NCBI RefSeq assembly: GCF_018636735.1
Contig: NZ_CP045200.1
Span: 496,001 to 560,000 of the forward strand
DNA: 64,000 bases
Direction: 5' to 3'
From: Erythrobacter sp. 3-20A1M
Lineage (GTDB): Bacteria; Pseudomonadota; Alphaproteobacteria; Sphingomonadales; Sphingomonadaceae
Shown one piece after another: positions 16,421-25,140 of this stretch; position 1 is the first letter of the stretch; the number at the start of each line of letters is the position of its first letter. The notes beneath the pieces were generated by a model. That model made no database searches and had not been told where the DNA came from. It worked only from the letters and a program-made list of their open reading frames with translations. A program made the position numbers and the translations under genes.

Positions 16421-18232
16421 GTGACGGGCCAGAATGAGATGCGAGCAGCACGCAAGAGACTTCGCTCGCGAAGCTGGTTCGACAATCCCGACCATCCCGA
16501 TATGACCGCGCTCTATCTGGAGCGCTATCTGAATTACGGGCTGAGCATCGAGGAGCTGCAATCGGACCGTCCGATCATCGGGATCGCGCAGACGGGTAGC
16601 GACCTCGTGCCCTGCAACCGCCACCATCTGGTGCTGGCCGCGCGGGTGAAGGACGGCATTCGAGAAGCGGGCGGCATTCCGCTGGAATTCCCGGTGCATC
16701 CGATCCAGGAAACCGGCAAGCGCCCCACCGCGGGGCTCGACCGCAACCTCGCCTATCTGAGCCTGGTCGAGACCATCTACGGCTATCCAATCGACGGCGT
16801 TGTCCTGACGATCGGGTGCGACAAGACCACCCCGGCGTGCCTGATGGCGGCTGCGACGGTCAACGTGCCCGCGATCGCCCTGTCGGTCGGCCCGATGCTG
16901 AACGGATGGCACGAGGGGCGGCGCGTCGGCTCCGGAACCATCATCTGGAAAGCCCGCGAGATGCTGGCGAAGGGCGAGATCGATTACGAGGGATTCATCA
17001 AGCTGGTCGCTTCGTCATCGCCCTCGACGGGCTATTGCAACACCATGGGCACCGCCACGACGATGAATTCGCTGACCGAGGCCCTGGGCATGTCCCTGCC
17101 GGGCTCGGCCGCGATCCCTGCACCCCATCGCGACAGACAGCAATGCGCGTGGGAGACCGGTCGCCAGATCGTGGAGATGGTTGCCGCGGATCGCAAGCCC
17201 AGTGACATCATGACGCGGGATGCCTTCCTGAACGCAATCAGGGTGAATTCCGCGATCGGCGGGTCGACCAACGCGCCGATCCACCTCAACGCGGTCGCGC
17301 GGCATCTCGGCGTGGAGCTGACGATCGCCGATTGGGAGGAGCACGGGGCGAAGGTCCCCCTGCTCGTCAATCTCCAGCCCGCCGGGGAATATCTCGGCGA
17401 GGATTTCCATCGGGCCGGCGGGGTGCCCGCCGTCATGGGCGAATTGCTGCGCAACGGCGAGCTGGACGGATCGGTCATGACCGCCACCGGAAAGACGGTC
17501 TCGGAAAATATCGGCACCGCCCGCTCGCTCGACGAGCAGGTCATCCGTCCTTACGGCCAGCCGCTGGCGGAGCACGCGGGGCTGACGGTCCTGTCGGGCA
17601 ACCTGTTCGACAATGCCGTGATGAAGACTTCGGTCGTCTCGGCCCAATTCCGGTCGCGTTACCTTTCGAACCCGGAATCGCCGAACCGGTTCGAAGGGCG
17701 CGCGATCGTGTTCGATGGGCCGGAGGATTATCACCAGCGGATCGACGATCCCGAGCTGGGGGTCGATCAGGATTGCATCCTGATCATGCGCGGTGCCGGG
17801 CCGGTGGGCTATCCCGGGGGGGCTGAGGTCGTGAACATGCGTCCGCCCGCCGCCTTGATCCAGGCCGGTATCGATACGCTTCCATGCATCGGCGACGGTC
17901 GCCAATCGGGCACCAGCGGATCTCCGTCGGTCCTCAATGCCTCGCCTGAAGCCGCCGTCGGCGGCGGGCTGGCATTGGTGCGAACGGGCGACACGATCCG
18001 GATCGACCTGACCGCGCGCAAGGTCGACGTGCTACTGGATGACGAGGAACTCGACCGGCGCCGCCAGGAAATCAGCGACGATAACACAGGTTTGGCACCG
18101 GAATCACAGACCCCATGGCAGGAAATACAGCGCAATCTGGTCGGGCAATTCGGCGAAGGCGCGGTGCTGGAATGTGCCGTCGCCTATCAGCGGATCGCCC
18201 AGACCAAGGGTCTACCGCGCGACAGTCACTAG
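16421..18232 (+). CDS. IlvD/Edd-family sugar-acid dehydratase (probable galactonate dehydratase)
   Basis: This 603-residue enzyme belongs to the iron-sulfur dehydratase family. Cluster cysteines lie in [10 protein letters not shown] near residue 132, [19 protein letters not shown] near residue 205, and the C-terminal [15 protein letters not shown]. It dehydrates aldonic acids to 2-keto-3-deoxy acids. The adjacent kinase and aldolase point to D-galactonate, giving KDGal. Arabonate, fuconate and xylonate are dehydrated by close relatives. The GTG at 16421 follows a purine-rich stretch; an ATG at 16439 is less well supported. Its TAG overlaps the convergent regulator stop by four bases. Confidence 0.85.
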   Translation: MTGQNEMRAARKRLRSRSWFDNPDHPDMTALYLERYLNYGLSIEELQSDRPIIGIAQTGSDLVPCNRHHLVLAARVKDGIREAGGIPLEFPVHPIQETGKRPTAGLDRNLAYLSLVETIYGYPIDGVVLTIGCDKTTPACLMAAATVNVPAIALSVGPMLNGWHEGRRVGSGTIIWKAREMLAKGEIDYEGFIKLVASSSPSTGYCNTMGTATTMNSLTEALGMSLPGSAAIPAPHRDRQQCAWETGRQIVEMVAADRKPSDIMTRDAFLNAIRVNSAIGGSTNAPIHLNAVARHLGVELTIADWEEHGAKVPLLVNLQPAGEYLGEDFHRAGGVPAVMGELLRNGELDGSVMTATGKTVSENIGTARSLDEQVIRPYGQPLAEHAGLTVLSGNLFDNAVMKTSVVSAQFRSRYLSNPESPNRFEGRAIVFDGPEDYHQRIDDPELGVDQDCILIMRGAGPVGYPGGAEVVNMRPPAALIQAGIDTLPCIGDGRQSGTSGSPSVLNASPEAAVGGGLALVRTGDTIRIDLTARKVDVLLDDEELDRRRQEISDDNTGLAPESQTPWQEIQRNLVGQFGEGAVLECAVAYQRIAQTKGLPRDSH

Positions 18233-19026
18233 GGAAGCGAGGCGGCACGCCCGCCCTGCCCGTCGCCGCTATCCTGCCCGATTAGGTCGAGCACTTCACC
18301 GATCAGGTGTCGCATCGCGCGCCGCGCGCCGTCCTCATCCCTCTTGGCGATGGCATCGAGGACGGCACCGTGGTCCTCGATGCTGGCGGTGTGGCCCTTG
18401 ATCTTGTTGGTGAACCGGATCGAAGTCTGCAACGCCGTCGAAACCACATCACGAAACTGGCGGTAGAACGGGTTCTCTGAAGCTTCCAGAATCGCCACGT
18501 GGAAGGCGATATCGGCGGAGAGCGTATCGTCCTCGCCCTTCTCGGCCTCGCGCATCCGGTCCAGCCCATCCGAAATGAGTTTCAGATCGTGTTCCTGGTG
18601 AAAACGAGCCGCCAAGGCGGCCGCTTCGGGTTCGATCGCGACCCGCAGCTGGTTGAAGTGGCGCAAGAGGACGACCGAGGCTCTTCGTTCCAGCAGCCAT
18701 CGAAGGACATCGGGGTCGAAAAGATTCCAGTTCTCCGCCGGCTCGACGACCGTGCCCTGGCGCGGGCGTGCGCTGAGCAATCCCTTGGCCGTCAGCATCT
18801 TCACCGCCTCGCGCGTGACGGAGCGACTGACCCCGTGATGCTGCGTCAATTCCGCTTCGGTAGGGAACGGCGCATCGTTGTATTCGCCCACGATGATAGC
18901 TCGCCCGAGATGTTCGAGCATTCCCTGAGTCAGATTCCGGCCAAGCCGGGAGCGGACGCTCCCGTCGTCTTCTACTGCCCTCACCAAGGCTGCTCCTTCC
19001 CACCAAAATCGGTTATCTGCCATCAT
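18229..19026 (-). CDS. GntR/FadR-family regulator (DgoR-like)
   Basis: The product is 265 residues. The N-terminal winged helix contains [31 protein letters not shown], written here as two stretches: [16 protein letters not shown] and [13 protein letters not shown]. The all-helical FCD effector domain follows, with the family [13 protein letters not shown] motif near residue 170. FadR-subfamily proteins regulate sugar-acid pathways, for example DgoR on galactonate. It is divergent from the sodium/sugar symporter and convergent with the dehydratase. A 15-bp element shared by the two divergent promoters of the locus is a candidate binding site. The effector is probably galactonate or KDGal. Confidence 0.85.
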   Translation of the reverse strand: MMADNRFWWEGAALVRAVEDDGSVRSRLGRNLTQGMLEHLGRAIIVGEYNDAPFPTEAELTQHHGVSRSVTREAVKMLTAKGLLSARPRQGTVVEPAENWNLFDPDVLRWLLERRASVVLLRHFNQLRVAIEPEAAALAARFHQEHDLKLISDGLDRMREAEKGEDDTLSADIAFHVAILEASENPFYRQFRDVVSTALQTSIRFTNKIKGHTASIEDHGAVLDAIAKRDEDGARRAMRHLIGEVLDLIGQDSGDGQGGRAASLP

Positions 19027-19076
19027 AGCTTAAAGTGATGATCGCGATAGACAAACCATCCACGGCTGGACAAAGT

Positions 19077-19091
19077 CTATAAATAATATAA
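19077..19091 (+). promoter_or_regulatory. Second copy of the galactose-locus element
   Basis: CTATAAATAATATAA lies between the divergent regulator and symporter genes, 61-75 bp before the symporter start and 51-65 bp before the regulator start. Only the central base differs from the copy at 16329-16343. A weaker relative (ATATTATTT on the minus strand) occurs near 33358-33372 in front of the TonB receptor gene, suggesting the same control may reach it. Confidence 0.5.
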
Positions 19092-19151
19092 TTCGGCCCG
19101 AGCGTGAAATGGGCCACCGCGGGTGGCCCGCGGGGCGGAGGGTGCGATCCT

Positions 19152-20771
19152 ATGGGTCTGGCGACATTCGATATCGTCGTGGTGGCGATCTATGCGGTGG
19201 GAATATTCGGTCTCGCGCAATGGGTCAGCCGCGACCGTGCGGGGCATGAAAAGAACAGCTCGGATTATTTCCTGGCTTCGAAGTCGCTGCCCTGGTGGGC
19301 GATCGGCGCGTCTCTCATCGCCGCCAATATCTCGGCCGAACAGATCGTCGGCATGTCGGGTTCGGGCTATCGCCTCGGCCTCGCCATAGCATCCTATGAA
19401 TGGATGGCGGCGCTGACGCTGCTGATCGTCGGCAAGTTCTTCCTGCCGATCTTCCTCAAGAACAGCATCTACACCATGCCCCAGTTTCTGGAGCAGCGGT
19501 ATGGCCCGAATATCCGCACCATCATGGCGATCTTCTGGCTCGGCCTGTACATCTTCGTGAACCTTACCTCGATCCTGTGGCTGGGATCGATCGTGGTCAA
19601 CCAGGTCGCCGGCGTCGACCAGATGGTTGCCCTGTTCGGCTTGGGCGGGTTCGCCCTGCTGTACCAGCTTTACGGTGGGCTGAAGGCGGTCGCCCTGACG
19701 GATATCGTGCAGGTCACGCTGCTGGTATTCGGCGGCCTCATCATCTCGGGCCTGACGCTGAACGAAGTGGGCGGCGGGCAAGGCGTCTGGGTCGGCTTCA
19801 CCACGTTGCTCGACCAGGCTCCGGACAAGTTCAACATGATCCTAGAGCCGGGCGATATCGGCTATCAGGAACTGCCAGGGATCGCCGTGCTGGTCGGCGG
19901 CATGTGGATCGCCAACCTCAGCTATTGGGGCTTCAACCAGTATATCATCCAGCGGGCACTGGCCGCGAAGAACCTGAAGGAAGCGCAGAAGGGCGTGGTC
20001 TTCGCCGCCATCCTGAAGCTGCTGATGCCGCTGGTGGTCGTCATGCCCGGCCTCGCCGCCGTCATTCTGGCACCCGGCCTGGACCCGGCCGATCAAGCTT
20101 ATCCCACGATGATGCGCTATCTGCCGACCGGCCTGCTGGGACTGGTGTTCGCCGCATTGATGGCGGCGGTGGTCGCCTCTACCGCGTCGAAGATCAATTC
20201 GATCGCGACCATCTTCACCCTGGACCTCTATGCCAAGCGTCGCGGGTACAGAAGCGAAGCGGAGGACGAGACCCGGCGCGCGGGCCATGAAAAGCATCTC
20301 GTTTTGATCGGCCGGATCAGCGCGAGCGTAGCCACGCTGCTGGCGCTGTTCGCGGCACGCCCGCTCCTCGGCAGCCTCGATCAGGCATTCCAGTTCATCC
20401 AGGAATTCTCCGGCTTCATCACGCCAGGCATCACGGTCATCTTCCTGCTCGGCCTGTTCTGGAAGAGGGCGAGCGAAGCGGGTGCCATCACCGCCGCAGC
20501 CGTGTCGATCCTGGGCAGCGTCGTGTTCTGGTTCCCCAGCGATTGGGGCGGGATCGCGGCGCTGAACGCGGTGCCCTTCATGAACCGCATGATGTGGGTG
20601 TTCTTCCTCTCGCTGGGACTTGCGATACTGGTCTCGTTCCTGAAACCCGGCGCGGCCGGCAGCGACCGGATCGAGACGGCGGATATCAGCTATGCGACCA
20701 GCAAGTCCTTCAATATCGCCGGGTTCGCGGTGATCGGGATCCTCATCGCACTCTATGCCGCAATGTGGTGA
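19152..20771 (+). CDS. SSS-family sodium/sugar symporter (SglT-like)
   Basis: The ATG at 19152 has a GGAGGG site about 9 bases upstream, giving 539 residues and about 14 membrane helices. Solute:sodium symporter marks include SSDYFLASKSLPWWAIGASL in the first loop and helix, ISAEQIVGMSGSGY, and YQLYGGLKAVALTDIVQ. The long GQGVWVGF and WGFNQYIIQRALAAK region resembles sodium/glucose-galactose transporters. It probably brings galactose, freed in the periplasm by the alpha-galactosidase, into the cytoplasm. It is first in an operon with the kinase (10-base gap) and aldolase. Confidence 0.87.
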   Translation: MGLATFDIVVVAIYAVGIFGLAQWVSRDRAGHEKNSSDYFLASKSLPWWAIGASLIAANISAEQIVGMSGSGYRLGLAIASYEWMAALTLLIVGKFFLPIFLKNSIYTMPQFLEQRYGPNIRTIMAIFWLGLYIFVNLTSILWLGSIVVNQVAGVDQMVALFGLGGFALLYQLYGGLKAVALTDIVQVTLLVFGGLIISGLTLNEVGGGQGVWVGFTTLLDQAPDKFNMILEPGDIGYQELPGIAVLVGGMWIANLSYWGFNQYIIQRALAAKNLKEAQKGVVFAAILKLLMPLVVVMPGLAAVILAPGLDPADQAYPTMMRYLPTGLLGLVFAALMAAVVASTASKINSIATIFTLDLYAKRRGYRSEAEDETRRAGHEKHLVLIGRISASVATLLALFAARPLLGSLDQAFQFIQEFSGFITPGITVIFLLGLFWKRASEAGAITAAAVSILGSVVFWFPSDWGGIAALNAVPFMNRMMWVFFLSLGLAILVSFLKPGAAGSDRIETADISYATSKSFNIAGFAVIGILIALYAAMW

Positions 20772-20781
20772 GCGTGGAGTG

Positions 20782-21651
20782 GTGAGCGTGGGAACCTTTC
20801 TTGCAGTCGACTGGGGGACGACCAACCGTCGCGTCTATCTCATCGAGGGCGACCGGGTCGTCACGACCGAGAGGGACGATCGCGGAGTAGCCGCCAAACC
20901 CGATTTTGCGGGCGAGATCGACGGGATACGGGATCGCTTCGGGCCCCATAGGATCGTCATGGCCGGGATGGTCGGGTCGTCGATCGGCTGGCACGAGGCA
21001 CCTTATGTGCCCGCCCCGGCGGACCTGTCCACACTGGCCGCCGCTTGCGTGCAGCCGGATCGGGACGTGTACATCGTGCCGGGCGTATCCCGGATGGACG
21101 ATACCCGCGCGGACGTCATGCGGGGGGAGGAAGTTCAGCTGCTCGGGGCCGTGGACGCCGGTCTCGTTCCGCCCGATGCGCTTCTGATCCAGCCGGGTAC
21201 CCATTGCAAATGGGTGGAAACGAAGGGCGGAAGTATCGCCCGCTTCACCACCGCCATGACAGGCGAACTATTCGCCATTCTCAGCCGCGACAGCATCCTC
21301 GCATCGCAGCTTGCCGGTTCGGTCGCCCAGGGCGAAGCCTTCCTCGCAGGTGTGGACAAGGGGCTCGAACGCGACCTGTCCGCCGCGCTGTTCGGTATCC
21401 GGGCCGCCGGGTTGCTGGGCTCGCTCGCGCAGGATGACGCACCGTCCTTTGCCAGCGGCTTGCTTATAGGAGCGGAGGTCGCCGCACGCTTTACCGAATA
21501 CGGTCACGATCTCGTCCATATCCTGGCCGATGAGCGGCTAGGGGTTCTCTATGCCAAGGCGATCGAACGAGCAGGTCGCAAGTCAACCGTGATCGATAGC
21601 CAAGCGGCATTCGTGCGCGGTATCGTCAAAATAGAAGGCCTATTGCCATGA
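20782..21651 (+). CDS. dgoK: 2-keto-3-deoxygalactonokinase
   Basis: The protein of about 289 residues begins with the phosphate-binding AVDWGTTNRRVYLIEGD typical of DgoK. It continues with GMVGSSIGWHEAPYVPAPAD near residue 55, and VDAGLVPPDALLIQPGTHCKW near residue 125 (two adjoining segments). It phosphorylates KDGal with ATP to KDPGal in the cytoplasm. The GTG at 20782 is chosen because a GGAG lies just upstream; the GTG at 20788 is equally possible. Its stop overlaps the aldolase start (ATGA). Confidence 0.9.
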   Translation: MSVGTFLAVDWGTTNRRVYLIEGDRVVTTERDDRGVAAKPDFAGEIDGIRDRFGPHRIVMAGMVGSSIGWHEAPYVPAPADLSTLAAACVQPDRDVYIVPGVSRMDDTRADVMRGEEVQLLGAVDAGLVPPDALLIQPGTHCKWVETKGGSIARFTTAMTGELFAILSRDSILASQLAGSVAQGEAFLAGVDKGLERDLSAALFGIRAAGLLGSLAQDDAPSFASGLLIGAEVAARFTEYGHDLVHILADERLGVLYAKAIERAGRKSTVIDSQAAFVRGIVKIEGLLP

Positions 21652-22298
21652 GTTTCGTCCCCGAGTTCGACAGTGCCTTTTCCGCCTGCCCGCTGGTCGC
21701 AATCCTGCGCGGCGTGACGCCCGTCGAAGTGGAAGACATCGGCGAAGCGTTGGTGGAGGCGGGCTTTCGCCTGATCGAAGTGCCGCTCAACTCGCCCCAG
21801 CCGCTCGACGGTATCGCTCGACTCGCCGCTCGGCTGAAGGGCCGCGCCATGGTCGGCGCAGGCACAGTCCTAAGCGTCGAACAGGTTGCGCAGGTGGCTG
21901 ACGCTGGCGGTCAGATCGTCGTCTCGCCCAACACCAACGCGGGCGTGATTGAGGCGACGGCAACTGCGGGCCTTGCGTCTCTACCTGGCTTCGCGACGCC
22001 GAGCGAGGCGTTCGCCGCTATCGACGCCGGAGCCACCGCGCTAAAGCTCTTTCCTGCCGAAGCCTCGAGCCCGGCAGCGTTGAAAGCGACACGCGCGGTG
22101 CTCCCGAAGGAACTCGCCGTTCTCCCCGTGGGCGGGATCGAGGTCGACTCCATGGAACCATGGGTGAAGGCCGGCGCGTCGGGTTTCGGCCTGGGCTCCT
22201 CGCTTTACAAGCCGGGCCGGACCCCGGCCGATGTGGGTGAAAGAGCACGGGCATTCGTCGAAGCGTGGCGCGAACTTTCCGCCGCTCAGTCGCAGTAG
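21648..22298 (+). CDS. dgoA: 2-dehydro-3-deoxy-6-phosphogalactonate aldolase
   Basis: This 216-residue class I aldolase of the KDPG/KDPGal family has CPLVAILRGVTPVEV at its N-terminus, the catalytic Glu in FRLIEVPLNSPQP (the NSP form favours KDPGal over KDPG aldolase), and the Schiff-base Lys in ATALKLFPAEAS near residue 127. PVGGIEVDSMEPWVKAGASG ends the barrel. It splits KDPGal to pyruvate and glyceraldehyde 3-phosphate, completing the De Ley-Doudoroff route. It overlaps dgoK by four bases, and its 3' end overlaps the convergent mutarotase gene by 13 bp. Confidence 0.92.
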   Translation: MSFVPEFDSAFSACPLVAILRGVTPVEVEDIGEALVEAGFRLIEVPLNSPQPLDGIARLAARLKGRAMVGAGTVLSVEQVAQVADAGGQIVVSPNTNAGVIEATATAGLASLPGFATPSEAFAAIDAGATALKLFPAEASSPAALKATRAVLPKELAVLPVGGIEVDSMEPWVKAGASGFGLGSSLYKPGRTPADVGERARAFVEAWRELSAAQSQ

Positions 22299-23371
22299 AA
22301 CCGCCAGATCATACGGTTGCGATAGATCTCGCCGGGTTCGAGCACACCGGAACCGAAGGCGGGCTGGTTCGGCGTGTCGGGAAACAGCTGCGGCTCTAGC
22401 GCGAGGCCGTCATGCGGGCGATAGACCCGCCCGCACTTGCCCGCGCGCTCGCCGGACAGGAAATTGCCGCCGTAGAACTGGAGGCCGGGCTGGTCGGACC
22501 ATAGATCGACGGCGCGCCGCGAAGCTGGGTCGCGAAGCGTGGCCACCAGACGCGGTTCCGCCGTTCGACCGCCAATGAGCGTCCAACAGTGATCGTAGCC
22601 CCCTGCCACCTGCAGCTGCGGGTCGTCGTTGCCCGCATGCGTCAACGGCTGGCGAGGCTGGCCAAAATCGAACGGGGTTCCCGCAACGTCGCGAAATTCG
22701 CCGGTAGGAATGCCCCCGGGCCGGATCGGCAAGAATGCGTCGGAATCGATAGTCAGCTCCTGCCCTCGCGCATCGCGGTCGCTCGCTTCGCCCGCGAGGT
22801 TCCAGTAGCTGTGATGCGTAAGGTTCAGTATCGTCGAACGATCGCTGACCGCCTCGTATTCCACCGTAAGGCCGTCTTCGCGATCGAGCGTGAAGACTGC
22901 CCTCACCCGCACATCGCCGGGAAAACCCTCCTCGCCATCCGGGCTGAAAAGCGACAGCACCGCCGTCGCGCTCTCGCCGCCGCTATGGCTCTCGACGGTC
23001 CATAGCCTGGAATCGAAACCCTGCGTCCCGCCGTGCAGCGAATTGGGTCCGTCATTGCTGGTGAGAACGAACTCTTCTCCCCCGAGCGAGAATTTCGCCC
23101 CGGCGATGCGATTGGCCCACCGACCGACAGTCGCGCCGAGATAGGCGGGATCCGACAGATAGCCGGCGAGATCGGGATAGCCGAGCACCACGTCCGCCAC
23201 GCCGCCGGCCGCATCGGGAACCAGCATGCTCTGCAGCCGCGCGCCATAGGTGATCACCCTCGCAACGAAACCGCGCGCGTTTTCCAGCCGGAGCGCATGA
23301 ACCTCCCGTCCGTCCGGCAGATGGCCGAACGGCTCGATACGCGTTTCGCAAACGACGCCGTCTCTTTGCAT
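22286..23371 (-). CDS. galM: Aldose 1-epimerase (galactose mutarotase)
   Basis: The 361-residue protein has the mutarotase signature residues: GATVGRWANRIAGAKF near residue 75, NSLHGGTQGFDSRLW with a catalytic His near residue 110, LTHHSYWNLAG with the second His near residue 185, and the general-base Glu near the C-terminus in GLALEPQLFPDTPNQP. It interconverts alpha- and beta-galactose, supplying the anomer the dehydrogenase uses. No signal peptide is evident, so it is cytoplasmic. It is convergent with dgoA and divergent from the halogenase operon. Confidence 0.92.
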   Translation of the reverse strand: MQRDGVVCETRIEPFGHLPDGREVHALRLENARGFVARVITYGARLQSMLVPDAAGGVADVVLGYPDLAGYLSDPAYLGATVGRWANRIAGAKFSLGGEEFVLTSNDGPNSLHGGTQGFDSRLWTVESHSGGESATAVLSLFSPDGEEGFPGDVRVRAVFTLDREDGLTVEYEAVSDRSTILNLTHHSYWNLAGEASDRDARGQELTIDSDAFLPIRPGGIPTGEFRDVAGTPFDFGQPRQPLTHAGNDDPQLQVAGGYDHCWTLIGGRTAEPRLVATLRDPASRRAVDLWSDQPGLQFYGGNFLSGERAGKCGRVYRPHDGLALEPQLFPDTPNQPAFGSGVLEPGEIYRNRMIWRFYCD

Positions 23372-23634
23372 ATGCTTCCAATCCTCCGGTTTGCGGCCTG
23401 TTTCCCGCTATCGCACCCTTTCCCCTGGCCTAGACGCGATTGCGAGGAGGCGCTGCTTCGAATCTTCGTTTTGCATCTTTTTATTGCCTCTGGTTGTGCC
23501 GGTGCCCTATCCCGAAATGGCGGGACAAAGCACGCGAACGCGTGAATATTCTTGCCCGCCCGACGAGCACGGCAAGCCCGGTCGAGGCTAGCGATCACAA
23601 GCGAGAATTCGCTAGGGGGAGGCGTCCGGATACG
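23372..23634. other. Intergenic region upstream of halogenase operon
   Basis: This 263-base stretch separates divergent galM and the first halogenase gene. It must hold both promoters. An open frame runs through it on the plus strand, but it lacks a ribosome site, shows no family resemblance, and the halogenase N-terminal fold begins only after 23635. I see no copy of the 15-bp galactose-locus element here. Confidence 0.5.
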
Positions 23635-25140
23635 ATGGCAGGACCTGCAATCCAATCGCAGCCCGCCCCCCTGCGCGTGGTCATCCTGGGCGGCGGAACG
23701 GCAGGGTGGATGACCGCCGCCGCGCTCCAAACCATGGTCGGTGCGACGACTGATATTCATCTGATCGAATCCGAAGATATCGGCATCGTCGGTGTGGGCG
23801 AGGCGACCCTGCCGCATCTGCGCGCATTCATCGCGCGCCTCGGGATAGACGAGCGCGAATTCATGGCCGCCACGCAGGCGACCTACAAGCTGGGGATCGA
23901 GTTTTCGGGCTTCGGGCGCGAGGGAGAGCGGTACATCCATCCCTTCGGCACCTATGGGCGCAGCCTGGCCGGGGTCGGTTTTCATCATTTCTGGCTGCGC
24001 GCCCGGGCCGAGGGCGAGGCCTCGCGGATAGACGAATATTCCTTCGCGGTCATGGCGGCGGAGGCGCGCCGGTTCGCCCGGCCTGCGCAGGACGGCGATC
24101 CGATCGAGAGCTTCGGCTACGCCTATCAGTTCGATGCGACCCTGTTCGGCCCCTATCTTCGCGACCGGGCCACCGCGCGGGGCGTGCGACGGACCGAAGG
24201 GCGCGTCGTGTCGGTCGAGCGCGACGAAGGCGGCGACGTGTCCGCGCTCCTGCTCGAAAGCGGCGCACTGGTGGAAGGCGACCTGTTCATCGATTGCTCC
24301 GGCTTCCGTGCACTGCTGATCGGGGAGGAAGAGTGGGAGGACTGGTCGCATTGGCTGCCATGCGACCGCGCCGTCGCCGCCCCTTGCCTGCCCGCGAGCG
24401 ACGACATCGAACCCTACACGCGGGCGATCGCCATGCCCGCAGGCTGGCGCTGGCGGATCCCGCTGCGCCACCGCGTCGGCAATGGCTACGTCTATTCGAG
24501 CAAGCATTGTTCCGACGACGAGGCGCGGCAGGGCCTGCTGGGCGCACTCGAAAGCGAAGCCCTCGCTGAACCGCGCGTGCTGCGGTTCAGCGCTGGCAGG
24601 AGGCGGCGCAGCTGGGTCGGCAATGTCGTATCGATCGGGCTCGCCTCCGGATTTCTGGAGCCGCTGGAATCCACCAGCATCTACCTGATTCAGACAGCCA
24701 TTACCGGCCTGCTGGAGCACTTTCCCAATGGCACGATCGAGCCGGAAGAGCGCGCCGCATTCAATCGCGAAGTCGATTACGAATACGACCGCATCCGCGA
24801 CTTCCTGATCCTGCATTATCACGCGACCGAGCGCAGCGATTCCGACTTCTGGAACCATGTGCGCACCATGGACATCCCCGAAACGCTGGCGGAGAAGATG
24901 GAGCTGTGGCGCACTTGCGCGCTGGTGCCGCAGTATCGCCGGGGGCTGTTCCTGGAGCCGAGCTGGATTTCGGTGATGATCGGTCAGGGGATCATGCCGC
25001 ACGGCTGGGACCCGCGCACCGAGTTCCCGTCCCTCACCGGTCTTCGGCAGGCGATGTCGGGGCTATCCCACCGTATCGCCGAGGGAGTCGAGGCGCTTCC
25101 GACGCACGCCGCCGTGCTGGCGGGAGAGGTCGCGGCGTGA
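23635..25140 (+). CDS. Flavin-dependent tryptophan-halogenase family protein, copy 1
   Basis: This 501-residue protein has the whole flavin-dependent halogenase motif set: GGGTAGW (residues 19-25) for FAD, Lys85 in ATYKLGIEF as the expected catalytic lysine, WRWRIP (271-276) as the family WxWxIP motif, and FLEPLEST (340-347) with the partner glutamate. It should use FADH2, oxygen and halide to halogenate an aromatic substrate, with reductant from a separate flavin reductase that is not seen nearby. Relatives are often found beside sugar TonB receptors in sphingomonads, caulobacters and xanthomonads, where the real substrate is unknown. It is the first of three coupled paralogues. Confidence 0.88.
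   Translation: MAGPAIQSQPAPLRVVILGGGTAGWMTAAALQTMVGATTDIHLIESEDIGIVGVGEATLPHLRAFIARLGIDEREFMAATQATYKLGIEFSGFGREGERYIHPFGTYGRSLAGVGFHHFWLRARAEGEASRIDEYSFAVMAAEARRFARPAQDGDPIESFGYAYQFDATLFGPYLRDRATARGVRRTEGRVVSVERDEGGDVSALLLESGALVEGDLFIDCSGFRALLIGEEEWEDWSHWLPCDRAVAAPCLPASDDIEPYTRAIAMPAGWRWRIPLRHRVGNGYVYSSKHCSDDEARQGLLGALESEALAEPRVLRFSAGRRRRSWVGNVVSIGLASGFLEPLESTSIYLIQTAITGLLEHFPNGTIEPEERAAFNREVDYEYDRIRDFLILHYHATERSDSDFWNHVRTMDIPETLAEKMELWRTCALVPQYRRGLFLEPSWISVMIGQGIMPHGWDPRTEFPSLTGLRQAMSGLSHRIAEGVEALPTHAAVLAGEVAA

Noticed and set aside
23254-25002. Minus-strand open frame of 582 codons across the first halogenase
   Set aside because: It mirrors the halogenase coding strand, has low-complexity composition and no ribosome site; the plus frame has all catalytic motifs.
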